DNA of 64,000 nucleotides, from positions 37,565,152-37,629,151 of the forward strand of contig NC_069132.1 in NCBI RefSeq assembly GCF_026914265.1, given 5' to 3'. Made by a program: the position numbers and the translations under genes. Below the pieces are notes generated by a model, which saw only the letters and a list, made by a program, of their open reading frames with translations, was not told the DNA's origin and did not search any database. The DNA comes from Mya arenaria. Taxonomy: Eukaryota; Mollusca; Bivalvia; Myida; Myidae. Below are positions 58,301 to 64,000 of the stretch, piece by piece. The stretch's first letter is position 1. Every line of letters begins with the position of its first letter.

Positions 58301-59846
58301 AGTGTTGTAATAACTTGTTTCTCAATCGTTGTAAAATAAATATGTTTAAACTAAACTAAAGGGTAAATCTTGATTTATATATCCTGCCAAAATTCAAAAG
58401 GCTATTACAAAGTCATAGAATCAATGGCAATACCATAACTAGAATGTACTTTCCTGAATACAAACATAAGTAACTCACAGACACTGTCATTTTTTGCAGG
58501 CTTTATGGCTGTTTGGTGGTGAAACACCTGTGGGCCATGATCAACCTTCTGTCAAGAATGACCTATGGAGGTTCAGTCATGGTCAGTGGAGCCTTGTGAA
58601 TGATGGTCAGTCACCTGATGCTCCTCCTGGCCGTCAACTTGCCGCAGCCTGTGGACTGGACGATAGCTTTTTTGTCTTGTTCGGGGGTCTTGGTAATAAC
58701 CCACAAGCACAGGGAGAAAAGGTTGAAGATCAGGATCTTCTTGGTGATACGTGGATATTTGGTTTGGAAAATAATAAATGGTATACTTTGGAGGAATTTC
58801 AAAAAACAGAAGGGGCAGCATTTGTGAATGGAAGCGTACCTGAAGCTAGAGGGGACATGGCATTTTGGTGTCAACCTGGTGACACTATGTCAATATTTGG
58901 TGGTTTCGGAAAGAACAAGACTTTGTATCATGATCTTTGGACTTTTGATTTAAAGACTCTGAAGTGGGAAGAGTCAACACTGTCTGTTTCTATACCAGAC
59001 AATTCCAAATTCGCCTCCCATTTAGAATACCCTACAGCTAGATCAGGTTCCACAACTTGGATTGTTGGCAAAAGGCTTTTCCTCTGGGGAGGGAACATTT
59101 TGCCTACCAACTTCAGAAAGAAGCACCTCATGATTGGCAACACAGGGGATCTGTGGGAATATAACCAGACAAGCGACACATGGGCTTACAGACTAGGCCC
59201 TAGGATAGCATGCACAACCCCAGGTAAATATGGTGAACAGGGAACGGCTGATGCCGAAAATATGCCCGGATGCAGGCGGAGGGCAGCAGCCTGGGTAGAC
59301 ATTCATGGAAATCTGTGGATGTTCGGAGGTGATGGCGTGGATGATTCTCAGGAATCTGTTTCAGTATTTAAACATTCTAAGCTTCTGTCTGATGTCTGGC
59401 ACTTTGATACGGTAACTTTTCTATGGACCTGGAAAGGAGGGTCGCAGCAGGGTGAACAAAAAGGCGTTTTTGGCGATATTGGTCAACATTCCTCAGATGC
59501 TCATCCAGGGTCCCGATGTGAACCGGTTGTGTGGGATTCTTCTGTGTATAATGATGAAGAAAGAAGGGAAAGAAAATACTTTTATATATTCGGAGGTGTA
59601 GGACATGATTTGAATGGCCACGATGGATATTTAAATGATGTTTGGATGTTTGATACAAACATGGACACATCTGTGCTTAGAAATGCTCCTTATGCTGGCC
59701 CTGTGTTTGTTGTGATAGTTTTAGCCTGTAGTTTGATAGTTTTTGTAGTTATTATATATGCTTGTAATAGGAATTTCTATTTAAAAAGTGCTTCTTCAAA
59801 ACTGAATGTGAAGTATAGTCGAGTACCGGATGAACTTGAACTCTAA
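55368..59846 (+). CDS. Kelch-repeat single-pass membrane protein, 3 exons, 502 aa
   Basis: Exons 55368-55419, 57269-57378 and 58500-59846, GT-AG, phases 1 and 0, 503 codons with stop. Exon 1 encodes a signal peptide (MLSYIIFGLCTCVAYTQ). The joined second exon reads DISWTWLSGK and SGAAFWQQ. The third holds most of a kelch beta-propeller, with repeated strand motifs: ALWLFGGE, FVLFGGLG, SIFGGFG, LFLWGGN, LWMFGGDG and FYIFGGVG, each with downstream LWxF/VWMFD tryptophans. PGKYGEQGTAD plus NMPGCRRRAAAWVD is a loop typical of this kelch subfamily. A hydrophobic segment (GPVFVVIVLACSLIVFVVII) spans about residues 454-476, leaving a 26-residue cytoplasmic tail. Predicted topology is therefore type I with an extracellular propeller, probably for adhesion or ligand binding. 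I do not know an orthologue by name; it is not attractin, which is far larger. Confidence 0.9.
55527..55680 (-). mobile_element. Family C fragment
   Basis: GATAGTCGGGGAAATGGGCC, GTGTTTTTACCTTCCAGGTG and GCGGGGGCATTTGACTGG are the reverse of the family C body seen at 57495-57802. Both ends are missing. Lies in intron 1 of the kelch gene. Confidence 0.6.
57495..57802. mobile_element. Family C inverted-repeat element, complete
   Basis: TAA on both sides (57492-57494, 57803-57805). Ends TGCATCAGTCAATTGTAACC and GGTTACAAATGACTCGTGCA. GC-rich body, 308 bp, no coding frame. Intron 2 of the kelch gene. Confidence 0.8.
58098..58357 (+). mobile_element. Complete tRNA-derived SINE with 14-bp target duplication
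   Basis: tRNA-like head with box A (GGTTAGCGCAGCGGTTAGCG) and box B (GGGTTCGATTCCC). A conserved-looking centre (GTGGTCACCAAGCCAGACAA and a GGGTTTTCTCCGGGTTCTCC block) and an AT-rich 3' end with AATAAATATGTTTAAAC follow. The target AAAGGGTAAATCTT occurs at 58084-58097 and again at 58358-58371, unchanged. The centre resembles a deeply conserved SINE domain of invertebrates; which named domain (Nin-DC or another) I cannot settle. Intron 2 of the kelch gene. Confidence 0.88.
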
Positions 59847-60127
59847 AATGCTTATCTTTCCAAAGCATTTTGTATGATCTCGTGATTGATAAAGAACTGA
59901 GACCTTTAATAATATCTCATAAGCTCAATCGATTGTTAAGCATTGTTTACTGTACATATATCTATCATCTATAATACAGTATTGTGTTATTAGGGAATAT
60001 GTTGAAGAGTTAAATGGAAGGCTGCTACACCTTGTACATATTTGGTAGCACCCCTCTCAGGCCCTATAGATGCCCCCACGGAGACCAGTATGGTCACCTT
60101 CCTGCTTTTATAGAATGCATTGCTTAA

Positions 60128-60483
60128 AGCTGCACTCTCAAAGATATACCATTTTTACATCTTTGTTATTTTTTGTCTTGGAAAAAAACAAATTTTTGAG
60201 TAAATATCTGTAAACTAATGACATACAAATGTAAGGTTGCTGACAAAAAAAATCTGTAGATTTTCATATTTCCGTTCGAAAATTAATGTTTTATGGCTTA
60301 ACAAACGGTTTAAGAAAATTGCATTAAACATCAATTCTTGAACTTAAATATAAAAATCGGCGATCTAATTTTTTGTCAGCAGTCTTATATAACTGGTTTC
60401 CATGGATTTTCGCAAAAATTGTCTCGTTCCAAGACAAAAAATAAAAAAAGTTGTCAAAACGTTCAATCTGTGAGAGTGCAGCT
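60128..60483. mobile_element. Family A MITE, full length
   Basis: TTAA at 60124-60127 and 60484-60487. Ends AGCTGCACTCTCAAAG and CTGTGAGAGTGCAGCT. It lies about 280 bp past the kelch gene stop and may fall within its 3' UTR, since the first AATAAA after it is near 60527. Confidence 0.85.
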
Positions 60484-60562
60484 TTAAGACAGTCAAATAT
60501 TTTTTTATCTTAACTTATAATTGATAATAAATACATACAAACCTTACATTTGTTGTCAGTTC

Positions 60563-60642
60563 GAGGGGTGAATGCGAAAAGGTTCTAAGTGACATTAAAT
60601 AAAGAAGCAGATAGAACCTTTTCGCTTTCACCCCTCGAGTTG
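60563..60642. repeat. Hairpin of about 26-bp arms
   Basis: TCGAGGGGTGAATGCGAAAA followed by GGTTCTA, then a 26-base loop and TAGAACCTTTTCGCTTTCAC followed by CCCTCGA. One mismatch in the arms. Confidence 0.75.
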
Positions 60643-60654
60643 TAACCTACTTTT

Positions 60655-61012
60655 GCTTTATTTCATTCGGAGCTCCTCGGCCATTATTTTCAAAAACAAC
60701 CTCGGATGTATGCCGGTACATCAGTTGAAGTAGTCCGTAAATTTTTGAATAATATCATTAATTAAATGTAGTGTTTAAGAGTTGTATTCATTGCTCTCAG
60801 TTTAAATTGATTGCCAGTGAAGTGTATTATTGCAAACATGATTAAGATCCCAAGAGTTAAGTCATAAAGTTTAACAACTAATTCAGATTACTACGCGATC
60901 TATTTGCAGCGGACTTAAACGTACCACTTTTTGAGTATGTAAACCGTCCAAATACATCCGAGGTTGTTTTCGATAAAATGGCCGAGGAGTTCCGAATGGC
61001 TTTATTTATGTG
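60655..61012. mobile_element. Inverted-repeat element with long termini
   Basis: Arms of about 55 bp: GCTCCTCGGCCATTATTTTC and ACAACCTCGGATGTAT on the left mirrored by ATACATCCGAGGTTGTTTTC and AAATGGCCGAGGAG on the right. Non-coding body of about 250 bp. Probably a MITE; target duplication not clear. Confidence 0.7.
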
Positions 61013-61318
61013 TCAAATTCATATTGTTCTAGTGCTTCACAGCCCAATATAATGTGCAGTTTTCTCCCTTAGCATCCTGTCCCTCTAACTGCTCCCTGTC
61101 CCTCTCCCTGTCCCTCTAACTGCTCCCTGTCTTTTTTTCAAAAGCTGGCTTAAACCCTATTGAAAGCTCGCTGATACTCGTTTGTATCAATTTACCTACA
61201 TGTGGTACCGTACATGTCATTCAACATGTGCACTTAACACATACTCTTCTATGGTGGCATATTACTGCCGTAAGGTCATTTGATAGAGTTTGCGAACTTT
61301 TTCGTGTTAACCTCTTAA

Positions 61319-61683
61319 AGATGCACTCTTACTCCCAAATAAGATTTACCAAAATTAATAATATTGTTTAAATATTCCAAAAAGGATGAATAAATGTAAA
61401 AAACAATGGTTCTTATGAAAAATACCGAGTTTAATTTGAAAGAAATGAGCATAAAACACGCAATCTCTACCTGATGAGACTATAGTAGACTACAGTAAAT
61501 CTTTTAGCATTCACCAATCATTTAATATTTATGCGCTTTTTGCTATTAAATTCACGCTTACAATTTTTCAATAGTTAATATTTTCCATGAATGCATTATT
61601 TAGAAAGTAGTTAATGGTTAATCAGTCATTTTTTTTTGTTTGTAATTCATGTGTATGTATTGATTTTGAATAAGAGTGTCACT
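61319..61683 (+). mobile_element. TTAA-site family B element, full length
   Basis: TTAA at 61315-61318. Left end AGATGCACTCTTACTCCCAA and right end GAATAAGAGTGTCACT. The right target has changed to TGAA. Confidence 0.75.
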
Positions 61684-62152
61684 TGAATGGCGCGATAATT
61701 ATCTAGCTATCTTATATCTAGTTAATATTCACGATACTTTTTTTGCAAGATAAATATCATGAGAATAAAAACAGGCTTGTATGTGTCCAGAACTGCCACC
61801 TATTACCCTTTTAGCTGTACAACACTAACAGGTTAACTAGTTATGGTTTGCGAATTCCACTTATAAATAAGTAACACCATAACTGGTTAACAAGATAAGA
61901 TTTGTGTTACCACTTATGTATAATGCACTTCTGGCTTCTATCGGTAACTGGTTATCTTGTTATTGTGTGCGAATTCCACTTAAAAATAAATAACACAATA
62001 ACTGGTTAACAAGATAAGATTTGTGTTACCACTTATGTATAATGCACTTCTGGCTTCTATCGGTAACTGGTTATCTTGTTATTGTGTGCGAATTCCACTT
62101 TATAATAAGTAACATGATAACTGGTTAACAAGATAAGATTTGTGTTACCATT

Positions 62153-62259
62153 TATCAGAACAGAACAGAACATTTATTGTTAACTTGAACATACAGAGTT
62201 CATCGTTGTTACAATAACATAACACATGACATGGCAATGGTTGATAAATGCGAGAGTGC

Positions 62260-62337
<78 letters not shown>

Positions 62338-62568
62338 CAATGATTTCAACATGTTCAATCAATAAAGTTAAGAATTATTATTCAAAGCATTATATCGTAG
62401 CTTAAAAGCATGTTTGCAATACAAAGCTAGTTTTCGTAGACATGCAGCATTTTCCGAGTTTAATAATTGTATGAATTTAAACATGCTTGGTCTTGCATAT
62501 TAAAATTTAGTTATGTATTTTTTCCTAATGTCATTATATTTCGGACAAATCAAAACAATATCTATAAA
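62153..62568 (-). mobile_element. 5'-truncated LINE, ORF2 C terminus and 3' UTR
   Basis: Minus strand: CPKYNDIRKKYI, then RPSMFKFIQLLNSENAACLR and KLALYCKHAFKLRYNAL, the usual C-terminal tail of mollusc LINE ORF2 proteins; one stop interrupts it. A 3' UTR follows containing an (AT)n stretch and ends in GTTCTGTTCTGTTCTG. ATTTAT flanks both sides (62147-62152 and about 62569-62574), a possible target duplication. Confidence 0.7.
62259..62331. repeat. (AT)n microsatellite
   Basis: About 36 AT units inside the 3' UTR of the LINE at 62153-62568. Confidence 0.95.
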
Positions 62569-62838
62569 TAGATTTATACAACTGGTTATCTACTTATGGT
62601 TTGCTAATTTACTTAGTAAGTGGTAACATGAATCTTATCTAGTTAACCTGTTAGTATGTTACTAAGTGGAATTCACAAACAATAACTAGATCACCTGTTA
62701 GCGCCTGAATCTGAAATGCATTTATAGGTAATTGGTAACACGAATCTTATCTAGTTAACATGAAGCAATTCGCGAACGTTAACAGATTATCTTACGGCAG
62801 TTATATGCCACCATACTCTACAGTGTAATGTATAGTAA

Positions 62839-63139
62839 TGCACCAGTCATTTGTAACCATGTCCCCCTCCCAGGTCCGGGGAATAGCGGGGACTTTGTCT
62901 TTCGGTCCAGCCAAGCCGGATAAATTCACCGTCATGCGGGGACGAACTGCTGGTAAAATCCCCGCACTCCATGGACCCTAGATAAGGCCCACTCCCCGCT
63001 ATTTTTGGCGCGAAGACAAAACCACCAGCACTGCGAGGCCATCTGGAAGGTAAAAACACGGCCCATTTTCCCGGCTATATTCGATATTCCCCCGGACCTG
63101 AGAGGAGGGGTGGGGGCGTTGTTACAATTGACTGGTGCA
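62839..63139. mobile_element. Family C inverted-repeat element, complete
   Basis: Ends TGCACCAGTCATTTGTAACC and GTTACAATTGACTGGTGCA; TAA on the left (62836-62838), TAG on the right. Body with GCGGGGACGAACTGCTGG and GGTAAAAACACGGCCCA. Confidence 0.8.
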
Positions 63140-63429
63140 TAGATTCATTAATATTGGCATTGTGCCTACATGTTGCAAGTCTTATCGTTCTGACTGAAGT
63201 ACGAACTCAATTATGAAGTGGTGACAACAACTTTAGTTTGTTTATGGGTAATGTTCTATGCTACATTAATCAAAGCGCCATATAACGCTTCACTTAAAGT
63301 GCATTGTACGCCCTTGTAGAGTGTAGTGTACACCCTGGATTCATTCAATAAAGTATGATGGTCGCTGTCAACATCTACTGGCGCATTGTAGTAAAACGTA
63401 CATGTATTTTACATACACCAAAAACTTAA

Positions 63430-63560
63430 AGATGCATTCTTACTCCCAAAACAGATTTACCACAATTAATACAATTGTTTTAATATACCAAAAAGGATGA
63501 ATAAATGTCGAAAACAATGGCTCTTATGAAGGACACCGAGTTTAATTTGAAAGAAAGGTG
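63430..63560 (+). mobile_element. Family B element, left part only
   Basis: TTAA then AGATGCATTCTTACTCCC and AAAAAGGATGAATAAATGTC; similarity stops after GAAAGAAAGGTGCATAA. Confidence 0.65.
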
Positions 63561-63642
63561 CATAATCTAAGTAGAATATGTCTGTTTTGACCGTGAAAAA
63601 AACTGGCCAATTGACTGAATGGAATCAATGGAGTATATTTAA

Positions 63643-63985
63643 AGATGCACTATTATTAACTTTTTTTATTTATTTTTTTGTCTTAAAGAGCATTTTTTTT
63701 TCGTAAATATCTGCAAACCAATGATGAAAGATTGCTGACAAAATATCAGATCGCAGATTGTCATATTTCCGTTAAAAAATATTGTTTTATGGCTTAAAGC
63801 GTTACTAACGGTTTAATAAAAATGCATAAAACAGCAATTTTGGAATGTAAATATAAAAATCTGCGATCTAATCTTTTGCCAGCAGTCTTATACAACTGGT
63901 TTCCATGCATTTACGCAAAAATTGTCTCGTTCCTAGCCATTTTTTTTTTAAATTGTCAAAACGTTCAACCTGTGAGAGTGCAGCT
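63643..63985. mobile_element. Family A MITE, full length with altered left end
   Basis: TTAA at 63639-63642 and 63986-63989. Right end CTGTGAGAGTGCAGCT is canonical; left end AGATGCACTATTATTA is a mix of family A and family B starts. Palindromic body as in the other copies. Confidence 0.75.
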
Positions 63986-64000
63986 TTAAGGATTATGATA

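Larger units (their letters stand above)
61810..62790. repeat. Tandem repeat of about 122 bp, split by a LINE
   Basis: Units with GCGAATTCCACTTA, ATAACTGGTTAACAAGATAA and TGTATAATGCACTTCTGGCT. Two near-identical units are adjacent (about 61850-62095). Related, more diverged sequence (GGTAACATGAATCTTATCTA) resumes at 62575 after the LINE insertion. Confidence 0.7.

Overview
The window looks like nuclear DNA of a bivalve mollusc. It is AT-rich and sparse in genes, and its genes are split into short exons with GT-AG introns. It is crowded with tRNA-derived SINEs, short palindromic DNA transposons (TTAA, TA and 3-bp target sites), LINE debris and minisatellites of kinds common in bivalves. The bivalve assignment is an inference from repeat types and protein resemblance; I could not run a search.

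Layout. 1-7 kb holds a single-exon unknown gene (minus, 1607-2914) and transposon remnants. From 8.5 to 22.3 kb lie two conserved genes, head to head. POP5 (RNase P/MRP subunit; minus, 5 exons, 8549-15021) and a DMAC2/ATP5SL-like gene (mitochondrial complex I assembly; plus, 6 exons, 15357-22315) have start codons only 335 bp apart. From 22.3 to 32 kb there are degenerate repeats, an unrecognised multi-copy element and LINE reverse-transcriptase debris. From 32 to 45.9 kb (perhaps to 53.2 kb) an LRRC74A/B-like leucine-rich-repeat gene runs on the minus strand in 10 coding exons. From 55.4 to 59.8 kb a 3-exon plus-strand gene encodes a signal-peptide, kelch-propeller, single-pass membrane protein. 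The last 4 kb are transposable elements. I built all gene models by matching splice phases and protein families by eye; every exon junction given keeps the reading frame exactly.

The most striking observation is a recurring relation between minisatellites and exon ends. In the LRRC74-like gene three introns are mostly minisatellite (units about 19, 29 and 26 bp). Each array starts at the 5' splice site, with the real donor, and in two cases the last exon bases, forming the first repeat unit. In POP5 the last six codons plus stop (GLLERQ-stop) are the first unit of a 33-bp array that fills the start of the 3' UTR. This suggests directional expansion of exon-end/donor sequence, leaving many decoy donors downstream of the true one.

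Other useful items: a TTAA-site palindromic transposon beside a natural empty copy of its target; nested transposons that give relative ages; and a full-length tRNA-derived SINE with a perfect 14-bp target duplication.
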